This document shows positions 19,296-29,067 of a stretch of 64,000 nucleotides of DNA, piece after piece. Origin of the DNA: Clostridia bacterium. GTDB lineage: Bacteria > Bacillota > Clostridia > TANB77 > CAG-508. Position numbers and translations under genes: made by a program. The notes under the pieces are model-generated. The model searched no databases. It was not told the DNA's origin and worked only from the letters and a program-made list of their open reading frames with translations. The DNA lies in the NCBI GenBank assembly GCA_022790975.1, contig JAAVYF010000013.1, positions 1 through 64,000 of the forward strand, written 5' to 3'. Numbering within the stretch: the stretch's first letter is position 1; each line of letters starts with the position of its first letter.

Positions 19296-21444
19296 ATGAT
19301 TAATATTAAAGAAAAAAATAAATTAATTAGCAGTATTCTTATAAGTATACGGATTTGTATTTAATTTGTGTATATTTGCTCCAATGGAATTTTATTGTCT
19401 AAATATTTTAGATTTTTGGTTCCCTTTAAAATATGTATTACCAGTAATAACAATAGTAAGTGTAATTTCATTTATAGTTCTGTTTTTAATTATGTATAAA
19501 ACTAATGGAAAGAAAAGATTAATATTTGCAAAAATAGTTTTTGTACTATTTATATGTTTATATATTCAAGGAAATTTTTTAAATACTGGATATAGCCAAA
19601 TGAATACAGCAGTAGTAGAGTGGAGTTCAATGGTAAAAAAAGGGATTATAAATACAATAATTTGGATTTTTATAATTTTAATTCCTTTTCTAATAAAACC
19701 GCTAAAAGATGAAAGGAAATTTAATAAGTTTTCTAGTATTATTTCTGGTTTTGTAATTTTAATTGAATGTATTACTTTATTTGTACTTATTATTTTTGTA
19801 TATTATGATGGTAATTATAGAGAAACTGTTAACAAAGCTTATTATTTAGATGAAACTAATATATTTAATATGTCTAAAGAAGAAAATATTGTTTTTATTA
19901 TGTCTGATTCATTAGAAGGGGAATTTTTAACTAAAGCTTTAGAAGAGCATCCTGAATATAAAGAGATCTTTTCTGATTTTACATTTTTTGATAATACTAC
20001 TGGTTGTTCTGTTCTTACTTATATGTCAATGCCAACATTGCTAACAGGAGAAGTAATTGAAGTTGGAAAAACACTACAAGAAAATATAAATAATTGCTTT
20101 TCAAACAGTATGTTATATCCAGTATTACTAGAGAATGATTTCGAAGTTGAATGGTATACAAGTTTAGCTTTAGTTCCGACAAATACAGATAATCAAATTA
20201 TTTCAAATAAGGTAAATAAGGAATTACAAGTAGATGGAAAATCTAAAATAAAATTATCTACATTATTATATGAGTGTGTTGGATATAAATACATGCCACA
20301 TTTTTTGAAGTCAATTTTTTATATAAATACAGATGAATTTAATAAAGTTACATCTAATGAAGTAAAATCTTATTTTATGGATGATGTAGAACTATATAAT
20401 TTTTTAATTGAAAATGGAGTTACTAATAATTCATCTAAAAAAACATTTAAAGTGATTGAAACTTATGGTTGTCATTATCCATTTACAATGAATGAAAATG
20501 TAAAAGAAGATAATTCAGACTCTTATAAAAATATGTCTTTAGAGGAACAACAAAATCAAGAAATACTAGCCTCTTTAAACTTACTTGCTAAATATATAGA
20601 ATATTTAAAAAAAGCAGGAGTTTATGATAATACAACAATAATTTTTGGAGCAGACCATGGATTTGAAAATAGATATAATCCAACTCTAATGATTAAGAAA
20701 AAAGATGAAAAACATGATGAAATTGTTATAAATAATGCACCAGTATCAATGTTAGAAGATTTTATTCCAACAATACTTAATATTGCAAGCAATAGCAAAG
20801 ATTATGGAAAAGATGTATATGATTATGTAGAAGGTGAGTCAAGACAAAGAAAAGTAAATAATTTTTATTTTGCAAGAGATGAAAAAAACGTTGTTTATGT
20901 AGAGTCTAATATTGTTATGACAACAGAAGGACAGGCTAAAGATATAAATAGTTATTATATTTTAGATGAGGAATTTTCAAAAGTAGATACATTGGAAAAA
21001 GAATATAAATTTGGTAAGAAAATAAATTTTTTGAATAATAGTAATGAGAAATATGTAAAAACAGAAGGAATTTTAAGAAGAATAGGCGATAATGCTGGTA
21101 GAGGAACAACGATTGGTCATAAAGCAAGTATAGAAATAAAACCAAAGAAAACAAATAAAGATGTAGAAGCAAGTTTAATTGTAAAAAGAAGCTATTTAGA
21201 TAATCAAAAAATTGTAATTTCAGCAAATGGTGAGAAACTTTATGAAAAAACAATTGATGAAACTAAAGATAGATTTAGAATAAGATTTACAATTCCAGAA
21301 GAAATCTGGAATTCTAGTGATAATCTAAAAATTACTTTTGATTTTCCAAATGCAGCTCCATATGATGATGAGTATTCAAATTTAAGATGGGGAAATGATT
21401 GGGTAATTAGGGCATTTATTTTTGAGTCAATTAAATTTAATTAA
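19296..21444 (+). CDS. Sulfatase-type (LTA-synthase-like) membrane transferase, one +1 site (19350)
   Basis: Alkaline phosphatase superfamily membrane enzyme. Four to five N-terminal helices, then a catalytic domain with NIVFIMSDSLEGEFL (metal-binding start), TGCSVLTYMSMPTLLTGE and IIFGADHGFENR. The true N-terminus starts at the ATG at 19296: it encodes MINIKEKNKLISSILISI, meets CGG at 19350, and continues in +1 as GFVFNLCIFAPMEFYCL, completing the first transmembrane helix. With the shift the protein has about 715 residues. Members transfer phosphoglycerol or phosphoethanolamine to envelope polymers; the substrate here is unknown. The C-terminal 170 residues form an extra beta-rich domain. 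Confidence 0.87.
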
Positions 21445-21531
21445 TAAAAAGGAAATTAATTTGAAAGAAACATAAATTCTTTCATTCCTATGTGTTCATT
21501 TGATAGAAGCAAGAAAGGAATGGAAATTAAA

Positions 21532-23406
21532 ATGATTAATATAGTAGCTAATATTTTAGGATATGTTATGAATTTAATATATAGTATTTGTAAAAATTAT
21601 GGAATTACAATACTATTATTTACAATAGTTACAAAAGTTATATTATTTCCAATAAATATTTTAGTACAAAAAAATTCAATAAAAATGGTTAAGATGAAAC
21701 CTAAAATTGATGAATTAAAAATTAAATATAATGGAGATAAAGAAGCTTTTATGGAAGCTCAAATAGATTTGTTTGAAAAAGAAAAATATCATCCATCTCT
21801 AGGAGCAGTTCCATTGTTATTGCAAATACCAATAATTTTAGGATTAGTCTATGTAGTTAGAAATCCAAAAATATATATAGAAAATCTTGTAAGTATGCAA
21901 TTTTGTGGAATTGATATGGCAGTAGTTCCTACATTTAATAAATATCTTATAATTCCTATTTTGGCATTATTTGCAACAATTATATTATGGTTATTTGAAA
22001 ATAAAGTTAATGTACTTCAAAAAGAGCAATCTATATTAAATAAATTAGCTACAGGTTTTATAACAGTTGGGTTAACAATATATTTAGTATTTCTTGTTCC
22101 AGCTGGTGTTGGATTGTATTGGATTTTTAGTGATATTTTAGCTATTATTCAATTATATATTTTAAATTTAATTTTTCCTCCAAAGAAATATGTAGACTAT
22201 GAATATTTAAATAGAATTAAAGAAGAAAGAATTAATCAAAAAGAACAAAATAAGATAAGCAAAAAGAAATCAAAATATTATTATAAAAAGTTTTTCAATA
22301 GAGAAAATATTGATAATATGAGATTGGTAATTTATTCAGAAAAAAGTGGATTTTATAAATATTTTAAAGGTATGATTGAATATATTTTAAATAATTCAGA
22401 TATTGTGATTCATTATGTTACAAGTGATATGAATGATAAAATATTTGAAATAAATCAGGAAAAAATAGTTCCATATTATATTTCAACAACGCATTTAATT
22501 CCTTTATTTATGAAATTAGAAGCAGATATTGTAGTTATGACAACACCAGATTTACAAAATTTTTATTTAAAAAGGTCTATTGTTAGAAAAGATATAGAGT
22601 ATATATATTTATCACATGGTATTGATGGTGGAAATATGGTGTATAATGAAGGTGCTTTAGATTACTATGATACAGTATTTACGAGAACTCCAAAACAAAC
22701 AGAAGAGATTAGAGCAATAGAAAAATTAAGAAATTTGAAAAAGAAAAATATAGTAGAATCTGGATTTGATTTAATAGATAATATGATAAAAGAGTATGAA
22801 TTAGAAGTTAAAAATAATTCTAAAAGTGAAAGAAAAAGTATATTAATAGCACCATCATGGCAAGAAGATAACATAATGGAAAGCTGTGTTAATAATATAC
22901 TAGATAATATTTTAAATTTAAACTATAAGATTATAGTTAGACCACATCCTGAATTTATAAAAAGAAATCCTGATAAAATTAAAGAATTTTTAAATAGATA
23001 TAGTGAAAAAATAAATGAGAATTTTATTATTGAATTAGACTTTTCTTCTAATAAAACTGTTTATAATGCAGATTTATTAATTACAGATTGGTCTGGAATT
23101 GCATTTGAATATACATTTTCAACATTAAAGCCTACATTATTTATAAATACAAAAATGAAAGTTAATAATCCTAATTATAAAAAAATAGATATAGTGCCAT
23201 TAAATATAGAATTAAGAGATATAATTGGAAAAAATATAGAAAAAAGAGAAATAAATAAAATTGATGGAATAATAAAAGAGCTTATAGAAAATCAAGAAAA
23301 TTATATTAAAAATAATTTAATTGTTCGAGAAAAGTATTTGTATAATTTAGGAAAATCAGCAGAAGTAGAGGGAAAATATATAATAGAGAGATTAAAGAGT
23401 AAATAA
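21532..23406 (+). CDS. YidC-like domain fused to CDP-glycerol glycerophosphotransferase
   Basis: 624 residues with two unrelated parts. Residues about 1-220 resemble the YidC/Oxa1 membrane-insertase fold: five hydrophobic segments, NYGITILLFTIVTKVILFPI, the hairpin MVKMKPKIDELKIKYNGDKE, LGAVPLLLQIPIILGLVYVV and PAGVGLYWIFSD. After a lysine-rich linker, residues about 265-620 are a TagB/TarF-type glycerophosphotransferase with IYLSHGIDGG, APSWQED, IVRPHPEF and DLLITDWSGIAFEYTF. The second part polymerises glycerol phosphate on teichoic acids; the insertase-like part may anchor it or handle a membrane partner (inference). ATG 21532 is preferred on homology. Confidence 0.87.
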   Translation: MINIVANILGYVMNLIYSICKNYGITILLFTIVTKVILFPINILVQKNSIKMVKMKPKIDELKIKYNGDKEAFMEAQIDLFEKEKYHPSLGAVPLLLQIPIILGLVYVVRNPKIYIENLVSMQFCGIDMAVVPTFNKYLIIPILALFATIILWLFENKVNVLQKEQSILNKLATGFITVGLTIYLVFLVPAGVGLYWIFSDILAIIQLYILNLIFPPKKYVDYEYLNRIKEERINQKEQNKISKKKSKYYYKKFFNRENIDNMRLVIYSEKSGFYKYFKGMIEYILNNSDIVIHYVTSDMNDKIFEINQEKIVPYYISTTHLIPLFMKLEADIVVMTTPDLQNFYLKRSIVRKDIEYIYLSHGIDGGNMVYNEGALDYYDTVFTRTPKQTEEIRAIEKLRNLKKKNIVESGFDLIDNMIKEYELEVKNNSKSERKSILIAPSWQEDNIMESCVNNILDNILNLNYKIIVRPHPEFIKRNPDKIKEFLNRYSEKINENFIIELDFSSNKTVYNADLLITDWSGIAFEYTFSTLKPTLFINTKMKVNNPNYKKIDIVPLNIELRDIIGKNIEKREINKIDGIIKELIENQENYIKNNLIVREKYLYNLGKSAEVEGKYIIERLKSK

Positions 23407-23500
23407 TAAAAGCTAAATAATAAAAATTTACATAATAAAAGTAATTTATAAAAATAGAAAATTAATGAAACATTAATAAGTTAGAGAGGACGTTACTTAT

Positions 23501-25438
23501 ATGAACAAAGATTGCATTTTCTTATTCGATTTAGACTCAACAATTACAAAAGCAGAAATATTACCAACAATAGCCAAAAGTATTAATAAAGAAAAACAGA
23601 TGAGAGAACTAACAGAAAAAACAATGATGGGAGAGTTTATTTTTGAAGAAAGTCTTAATAAGAGAGTAAATTTATTAAAAGATATTCCAATAGATGAAGT
23701 TGCAAACATAGTTGAAAATATACCAGTTAATGAAAAGCTCATAAAGTTTTTAAAGGAGAATAAAAAAAATTGTTATATTGTTACTAGTAATTTAGATGTT
23801 TGGATATATAAATTAATGAAAAAAATTGGAATGGAAGAAAATTTTTTTTGTTCAAAAGCTGATGTTGAAAATAATCATATAGTTAAAATAGGTAAAATTT
23901 TAGTTAAAGAAGAGGTAGCTCTTAAATTTAAAAATTGTAATGTAATTGCAGTAGGTGATGGAAATAATGATAGAATGATGTTAAAATATGCTGATATTTC
24001 TATAGGATATGGAGGAGTTAGAAATATTGCACCTGCTCTTTTTGACATTATAGATTATGCTATCTTTAATGAAGAAAAACTTTATGAATTATTAAATAAA
24101 TTTATTAATAATGATAATGATGAAGATAAGACATTAATAATAGCATGTGCAGGAATGGGAAGAAGACTTGGAATGAAACTTCCTAAAGCATTGCTTAAAA
24201 TTGATGGTAAATCTTTAATAATTAGAAATCTAGAACTATTTGAAAAATGTAAAGATATTAGAATTGTGGTTGGATATAAAGCAGAAAAGATTATAAATTT
24301 AGTAAATAATTATAGAAAAAATATAATTTTTGTATTTAATCATAATTATATGAATAATGGAACTTCTGCAAGTGTATTATTAGCAAGTAAGTATGCTAAT
24401 CAAAATATACTTGCAATTGATGGAGATTTATTAATTCATCCATTAGATGTAGATAAAATTTTAGAAGAAAATGAAGAATTTGTTGGAGTTTGTAATATAA
24501 GTAGCGATGAACCAGTACTTGTTTCAACCAAAAATAGTAAAGTACAAGCATTTTCTAGAGAAAATGGAGAGTATGAATGGAATGGAATTTGTTTAATAAA
24601 AAAATCTAATTTAACTAATTGTGAATGCTATGTATACCAATTATTAGAAAATCTATTACCTTTAAAATATAAAATAATAAGGACTAAAGAAATTGATACT
24701 TTAGTTGATTTTAAGATGGCTGAAAAATGGGTAAAAAATAATTTTTCGGATAATATAACAATTGGAATTATAGGTGGAATGGGATCTTATGCAACTGTAG
24801 AATTTTTTAGAAGAATAGTTGATGCTTTTCCAGCAGAAAAAGAATGGGATAGACCTAGAATTATAATAGATAACAGATGTAATATGCCAAGTAGAGTAAG
24901 AGCAATTTTATATAATGAAAGAAAAAACGAATTAGTAAAAAGTATAGCAGAGTCAATAAGAATGATGATAAAAAATAATGTAGATTATATTGTACTTGCT
25001 TGTAATACATCACATGTATTTTTAGATGAAATTTACCAAATTATACCAGAAGCTAAAAATAAAATTATAAATATTATAGATGAATGTGCTAAAGTAGTTA
25101 AAAATTCTAATATAAATAAAATAAAACTTTATGCTTCAGAAGGAACAATACAAACAAATATATATAATAAGTTTTTTGAAAAATATAATATAGAGCTTGA
25201 AAATATAACTCCCCAAGATTATAATTTAGTAAGAAAATGGATTGAAGCTGTAAAAGTTTCAAATATAACAGAAGAAATAAAAAAATCATTTATAGATAAA
25301 ATTAATAATGAAAAAAATGTAATTTTAGGCTGTACAGAGTTACCAATATTATATGATTTATGTAAAGAAGATATACATGCAAATGTAATAGACCCATTAG
25401 AGTGCGTGATAAATTTACTACTTCAATTGAACTCTTAA
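23501..25438 (+). CDS. Three-domain fusion: HAD phosphatase, nucleotidyltransferase, Asp/Glu racemase
   Basis: 645 residues. 1-205: SerB-like HAD hydrolase (FLFDLDSTIT nucleophile motif, VTSNLD, VGDGNNDRMML). 206-418: GT-A nucleotidyltransferase (LIIACAGMGRRLGMKLPKAL, NHNYMNNGTSAS, AIDGDLL) of the LicC/sugar-1-phosphate type. 420-645: aspartate/glutamate racemase (IGIIGGMGSYATVEFF, DNRCNMPSR, VLACNTSH, ILGCTELPIL, both catalytic cysteines present). It probably makes or activates an unusual substituent for the envelope polymer assembled by the neighbouring genes; substrate unknown. No frameshift is needed, so it is a true single polypeptide. Confidence 0.9.
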   Translation: MNKDCIFLFDLDSTITKAEILPTIAKSINKEKQMRELTEKTMMGEFIFEESLNKRVNLLKDIPIDEVANIVENIPVNEKLIKFLKENKKNCYIVTSNLDVWIYKLMKKIGMEENFFCSKADVENNHIVKIGKILVKEEVALKFKNCNVIAVGDGNNDRMMLKYADISIGYGGVRNIAPALFDIIDYAIFNEEKLYELLNKFINNDNDEDKTLIIACAGMGRRLGMKLPKALLKIDGKSLIIRNLELFEKCKDIRIVVGYKAEKIINLVNNYRKNIIFVFNHNYMNNGTSASVLLASKYANQNILAIDGDLLIHPLDVDKILEENEEFVGVCNISSDEPVLVSTKNSKVQAFSRENGEYEWNGICLIKKSNLTNCECYVYQLLENLLPLKYKIIRTKEIDTLVDFKMAEKWVKNNFSDNITIGIIGGMGSYATVEFFRRIVDAFPAEKEWDRPRIIIDNRCNMPSRVRAILYNERKNELVKSIAESIRMMIKNNVDYIVLACNTSHVFLDEIYQIIPEAKNKIINIIDECAKVVKNSNINKIKLYASEGTIQTNIYNKFFEKYNIELENITPQDYNLVRKWIEAVKVSNITEEIKKSFIDKINNEKNVILGCTELPILYDLCKEDIHANVIDPLECVINLLLQLNS

Positions 25439-25442
25439 ACTT

Positions 25443-25520
25443 TTGAACTTTTGGGGACGGTTCTAAAAAGTTCATAATTTTTTCAAATTGAATTTTTTGG
25501 TCGATTCCAAAGGTTTATAA
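25443..25520. repeat. Dispersed GGGGACGGTTC palindromic element
   Basis: The 3' flank of the fusion gene contains TTTTGAACTTTTGGGGACGG followed by TTCTAAAAAGTTC, which forms a loose hairpin. Related copies occur at about 27036-27072 and, inverted, at 27256-27293. The words resemble REP-type elements of Firmicutes, but no transposase is nearby. The rest of this gap, to 25663, is AT-rich and shows only a ribosome site. Confidence 0.65.
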
Positions 25521-25663
25521 TTTTTTTGAATTATCTAATTTATTTATTTTTGATTTTAACAAGGATTTTAGAAATTTAAATTTTCAAAAATTTAAAAATT
25601 TAAATATAGATAATAAATTTTTAAAATAGTATTTAAATAATAAAGCAGAAAGGATGAACAAGA

Positions 25664-25933
25664 ATGAAAAAGAAATTAGGAATTATGTTATTAATATATA
25701 TAGATATAATTATTTTTTGCACGAATTATAGTTATTGCTATTTAGACCCATCAGCAATGACATATATTATTCAAGTTATAGCAGCCATTTTTATAGCGGT
25801 TTCAACAAGTATAGGAATAATATTTTATAAAATAAAAAGAAAGTTTTTAAGAAAAAAGAAAGATAAAATTAATATTCAAGAAAATTTAGATGATGTAGAA
25901 AATAGTAAAAAGGATGATAGTAATGAGGGATAA
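25664..25933 (+). CDS. Small membrane protein
   Basis: 89 residues. A signal-like N-terminal hydrophobic segment (about 5-24), the motif CYLDPSAMTYIIQVIAAI reminiscent of the short LDPGTGS-type proteins found beside polysaccharide genes, a second transmembrane helix (to about 56), then a highly charged tail. Function unknown. Its end overlaps the start of the aminopeptidase gene by 11 bases, so the two are probably co-translated. Ribosome site AGAAAGGA. Confidence 0.75.
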   Translation: MKKKLGIMLLIYIDIIIFCTNYSYCYLDPSAMTYIIQVIAAIFIAVSTSIGIIFYKIKRKFLRKKKDKINIQENLDDVENSKKDDSNEG

Positions 25934-27038
25934 TAGAATTGAAAAATTAGCAAAAAATTTGCTTATGTATTCTGTAAAGTTGCAAAAATCTGAAAATATT
26001 TTAATTGAAGTTCTAGGAGAAGATGGATTACCTTTAGCTAAAGAACTTATGAAACAAGCCAATAAAATAGGTGCTAGAGCATTTTTTAATATTATAAATT
26101 ATGAATTACAAAAAATAATGTTAGAAGATTTAAATGAAGAGCAAATCAAAATTTATGCAAAGAATGATTTAATAAGAATGAAAGATATGGATGCATATAT
26201 TGGAATTCGTGCATCTACAAATACATCAGAATTACAAGAAATTTCTAGTGAAAAAATGAATTTGTATAATTTGCTTTATACATTACCAGTACATTTTGAA
26301 GAAAGATGTAGTAAAAAATGGTGTATTTTGAGATATCCTAATTATTCAATGGCTCAAATGAGTAATATGAGTACTGAAAAATTTGAAGACTTTTTCTTTA
26401 ATGTTTGTAATTTAGACTATTCAAAGATGTCTAATGCTATGGATAAATTAGTAGAATTAATGAATAAAACAGATAAAGTTCATATTTTAGGAAATGGTAC
26501 AGATTTAACTTTTAGTATAAAAGGAATTGGTGCAGAAAAATGTGCTGGAAAAAATAATATTCCAGATGGGGAAGTGTTCACATCGCCAGTAAAAAATAGT
26601 GTTAATGGACATATTACTTATAATACAGAAACCAGATATAATGGAATTTTATTTAATAATATAAGATTTGAATTTGAAAATGGAAAAATAATAAAAGCAA
26701 CTTCAAATAATGATGAAGAAATAAATAAAATTTTAGATATAGATGAAGGTGCAAGATATATAGGAGAATTTGCTCTTGGTGTAAATCCATATATAGATTT
26801 ACCAATAGGAGATACTCTGTTTGATGAAAAAATAAAAGGAAGTTTCCATTTCACTCCAGGAAAGGCTATAGAAGAATGTGATAATGGGAATAGATCAAGT
26901 ATACATTGGGATATAGTAAATATTCAAAGACCAGAATTTGGTGGTGGAGAAATTTGGTTTGATGACTGCTTGATTAGAAAAGATGGAATATTTGTATTAG
27001 ATGAATTAAAATGTTTAAATCCAGAGAATTTAACGTAA
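25923..27038 (+). CDS. M29-family aminopeptidase
   Basis: 371 residues with the layout of the AmpS/AmpT metallopeptidases: N-terminal alpha/beta domain (LLMYSVKLQKSENILIEVLGEDGLPLA) and C-terminal catalytic domain with NIPDGEVFTSPVKNSVNGHI, IGEFALGVNP, EKIKGSFHFTPG and SSIHWDIV, which supply glutamate and histidine metal ligands. It hydrolyses N-terminal residues in the cytoplasm. Start 25923 is preferred over 25914 because AAAAAGG is correctly spaced from it. Confidence 0.9.
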   Translation: MRDNRIEKLAKNLLMYSVKLQKSENILIEVLGEDGLPLAKELMKQANKIGARAFFNIINYELQKIMLEDLNEEQIKIYAKNDLIRMKDMDAYIGIRASTNTSELQEISSEKMNLYNLLYTLPVHFEERCSKKWCILRYPNYSMAQMSNMSTEKFEDFFFNVCNLDYSKMSNAMDKLVELMNKTDKVHILGNGTDLTFSIKGIGAEKCAGKNNIPDGEVFTSPVKNSVNGHITYNTETRYNGILFNNIRFEFENGKIIKATSNNDEEINKILDIDEGARYIGEFALGVNPYIDLPIGDTLFDEKIKGSFHFTPGKAIEECDNGNRSSIHWDIVNIQRPEFGGGEIWFDDCLIRKDGIFVLDELKCLNPENLT

Positions 27039-27293
27039 CTTTTGAACTTTCTGGGACGGTTCCAAAAAGTTTAGGTTGTTTTAAAATGTAAAAAAATTAA
27101 TTTTTAGAATGATTATAAAATTTAGAAAATTTTAAAACATAAAAAATGTGAGCTTTCTGATGCAGTTCTAAAAGTTTAGGTTGTTTTAAAATGTAAAAAA
27201 TTTAATTTTATAGAATGATTATAAAGTCTAAAAAATTTTAAAACATGAAAATGTGAATTTTTTGGAACCGTCCCCAAAAGTTCAAAAGTTTAG
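27036..27293. repeat. Mini-element: GGGACGGTTC inverted ends around a 105-bp duplication
   Basis: The left end TTTTGAACTTTCTGGGACGG reappears inverted at the right end as CCGTCCCCAAAAGTTCAAAA. Between them a unit starting GTTTAGGTTGTTTTAAAATG occurs twice, at 27069 and 27174, exactly 105 bases apart. No gene inside. Likely a non-autonomous REP/MITE-like insertion with internal duplication. Confidence 0.7.
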
Positions 27294-27303
27294 AAAAAAG
27301 TAC

Positions 27304-27332
27304 TTGACAAATAAGGTAAATCGTAGTAAGAT
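27304..27332 (+). promoter_or_regulatory. Sigma-A promoter of the infC-rpmI-rplT operon
   Basis: TTGACA (27304-27309), 17-base spacer, TAAGAT (27327-27332), beginning ten bases after the mini-element. Confidence 0.8.
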
Positions 27333-27339
27333 ATTAATG

Positions 27340-27462
27340 TTTTAAGAAGAAGTTTAAGTTTCTCACCTTATTTCAAGTAAGAGTATAGGGTTAAAATAGT
27401 TAATATTTTAAATGAGATATATTGTAAAAATTGGCTTCTTAAAACGAGTCAATTTTTTTTTG
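27340..27462 (+). promoter_or_regulatory. infC leader with attenuator (L20-leader type)
   Basis: A 120-base leader ends in a hairpin AAATTGGCT / AGTCAATTT (27428-27453) followed by nine T residues just before the infC ribosome site. In Firmicutes such leaders let ribosomal protein L20 repress infC-rpmI-rplT by premature termination. The hairpin is seen here; the L20-binding fold is inferred from position. Confidence 0.7.
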
Positions 27463-27475
27463 GAGGTGTTTTACC

Positions 27476-27985
27476 ATTAAACAAGAATTACCTATTAATG
27501 GGCAAATAAGAGAAAAAGAAGTACAAGTAATTGATGATAACGGTGAAAAATTAGGTGTTTTATCAATAGATAAAGCTTTAGATATAGCAGGAGATAAAAA
27601 TTTAGATTTAGTTCTAGTTGCACCTAATGCTAGTCCAGTTGTTTGTAAAATTATGAATTATGGAAAGTACAAATTTGAACAAGCAAAAAAGGAAAAGGAA
27701 TCTAGAAAAAATCAAAAAGCTGTTGAAATTAAAGAAATTAGAGTAACTCCTAATATTGGTGACCATGATTTTGAATTTAAAAGCAGAAATGCAAGAAGCT
27801 TTTTAGAATCTGGAAACAAAGTTAGAATAACTTTAAGATTTAGAGGAAGAGAGCTAAATAATATGAAGGCTGGAGAAGATATATTAAATAGATTTATTGA
27901 AGATTTATCAGATATTTCAACAGTAGAAAAGAAACCTTTTTTAGAAGGTAAAACTTTATTTATTATTTTAGCTAAAAAAGTATAA
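27476..27985 (+). CDS. infC: Translation initiation factor IF-3, ATT start codon
   Basis: 169 residues: N-domain (ELPINGQIREKEVQVIDDNGEKLG..), linker PVVCKIMNYGKYKFEQAKKE, and C-domain (EIRVTPNIGDHDFEFK, RGRELNN). The frame is open from the ATT at 27476, which follows GGAGGTG at standard distance; the first ATG, at 27653, would remove the whole N-domain. A rare AUU start is the known self-regulatory feature of infC, because IF-3 rejects non-canonical starts. Confidence 0.95.
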   Translation: MKQELPINGQIREKEVQVIDDNGEKLGVLSIDKALDIAGDKNLDLVLVAPNASPVVCKIMNYGKYKFEQAKKEKESRKNQKAVEIKEIRVTPNIGDHDFEFKSRNARSFLESGNKVRITLRFRGRELNNMKAGEDILNRFIEDLSDISTVEKKPFLEGKTLFIILAKKV

Positions 27986-28076
27986 TAAAAGTTAATATTT
28001 GAGTAGTAAGTAAAATTATTGAACACTTCTCACTTAAAATAAAATATGTTTTTTATATGTAGAAAGGAGAAATACT

Positions 28077-28280
28077 ATGCCAAAATTAAAAACAAACAAA
28101 GCTGCAAGTAAAAGATATAAATTTACTGGCACAGGAAAAATAAAAAGAACAAAAGCTAATAGAAGACACTTATTAGCTAATAAAACAAAAAGACAAAAAA
28201 TGACAGCTAGAGTACAAGATGGAATAGCTAGCAAAACATGCGAAGCTACTATTAAAAAATTATTACCATATAATAATTAA
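28077..28280 (+). CDS. rpmI: 50S ribosomal protein L35
   Basis: 67 residues starting [24 protein letters not shown], the L35 signature, and strongly basic. Ribosome site AGAAAGGAG before ATG. Second gene of the infC operon. Confidence 0.96.
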   Translation: MPKLKTNKAASKRYKFTGTGKIKRTKANRRHLLANKTKRQKMTARVQDGIASKTCEATIKKLLPYNN

Positions 28281-28329
28281 TTATAAAATTTTGAATGTAT
28301 AGTAAAATAGAATAAGGGAGGAATAAATA

Positions 28330-28680
28330 ATGGCAAGAGTAAAAACAGCTAGAACAACTAGAGCAAGACATAAAAAAGTTATTAAGCAAGCAAAAGGTTA
28401 TTTCGGTGCTAAACATTACAGATATAGAATGGCAAAACAAGCAGTTATGAAATCTGGAATGTATGCATATGTAGGAAGAAAAGATAAAAAAAGTAATTTT
28501 AGAAAATTATGGATAACTAGAATTAATGCAGCAGCAAGAGCTAATGGAATGACTTATAGCGAATTAATAAATGGTTTAAAGAAAGCAAATGTTGTTATAA
28601 ATAGAAAAATGTTAGCAGAGCTTGCAGTTTCTGATAGTAAAGCTTTTAGTGAAATTGTAGAAGTTGCAAAAAAAGCTTAA
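28330..28680 (+). CDS. rplT: 50S ribosomal protein L20
   Basis: 116 residues, [20 protein letters not shown].., [41 protein letters not shown]: standard L20. In this operon type L20 also acts as the repressor through the leader upstream of infC. Ribosome site GGGAGG. Confidence 0.97.
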   Translation: MARVKTARTTRARHKKVIKQAKGYFGAKHYRYRMAKQAVMKSGMYAYVGRKDKKSNFRKLWITRINAAARANGMTYSELINGLKKANVVINRKMLAELAVSDSKAFSEIVEVAKKA

Positions 28681-28710
28681 ATTTTTAAGTTATAATATAA
28701 TTTTAAATTG

Positions 28711-28816
28711 TTTTAGCAAATTTTACGGAGCTAAAATTTTCTAGAGTACAGGTATTAAAAATATATCATGAAAAACATGAATTTTAGAAAATTTTAGTTT
28801 CGGATTTGACTAAAAT
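28711..28816. repeat. Long imperfect inverted repeat downstream of rplT
   Basis: Arms of about 35 bases (28711-28745 and 28782-28816) pair with few gaps, sharing CTAAAATTTTCTA and TTTTAG.CAAAT, around a 36-base loop with the smaller palindrome CATGAAAAACATG. It may act as terminator or be a decayed mobile hairpin. The rest of the 310-base gap holds only AT-rich sequence and the tRNA promoter. Confidence 0.6.
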
Positions 28817-28931
28817 TTAAAAGATATAAAAATAGTTAGTAAAGATAAAAAAGATTAATAAAAAGTAAATGTAAAATAAAAAAGTCATCAGTTTATAAAG
28901 CAGTGAAATTAAAAAAATTTCATTAAAACTA

Positions 28932-28960
28932 TTGACATTATATTTAATATAAGTTATAAT
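28932..28960 (+). promoter_or_regulatory. Consensus sigma-A promoter of tRNA-Gly
   Basis: Perfect TTGACA (28932-28937), 17-base spacer, perfect TATAAT (28955-28960), 33 bases before the tRNA. Confidence 0.88.
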
Positions 28961-28993
28961 CTTTAATTGTTAGAGATACTTAAAATTTAATAT

Positions 28994-29067
<74 letters not shown>

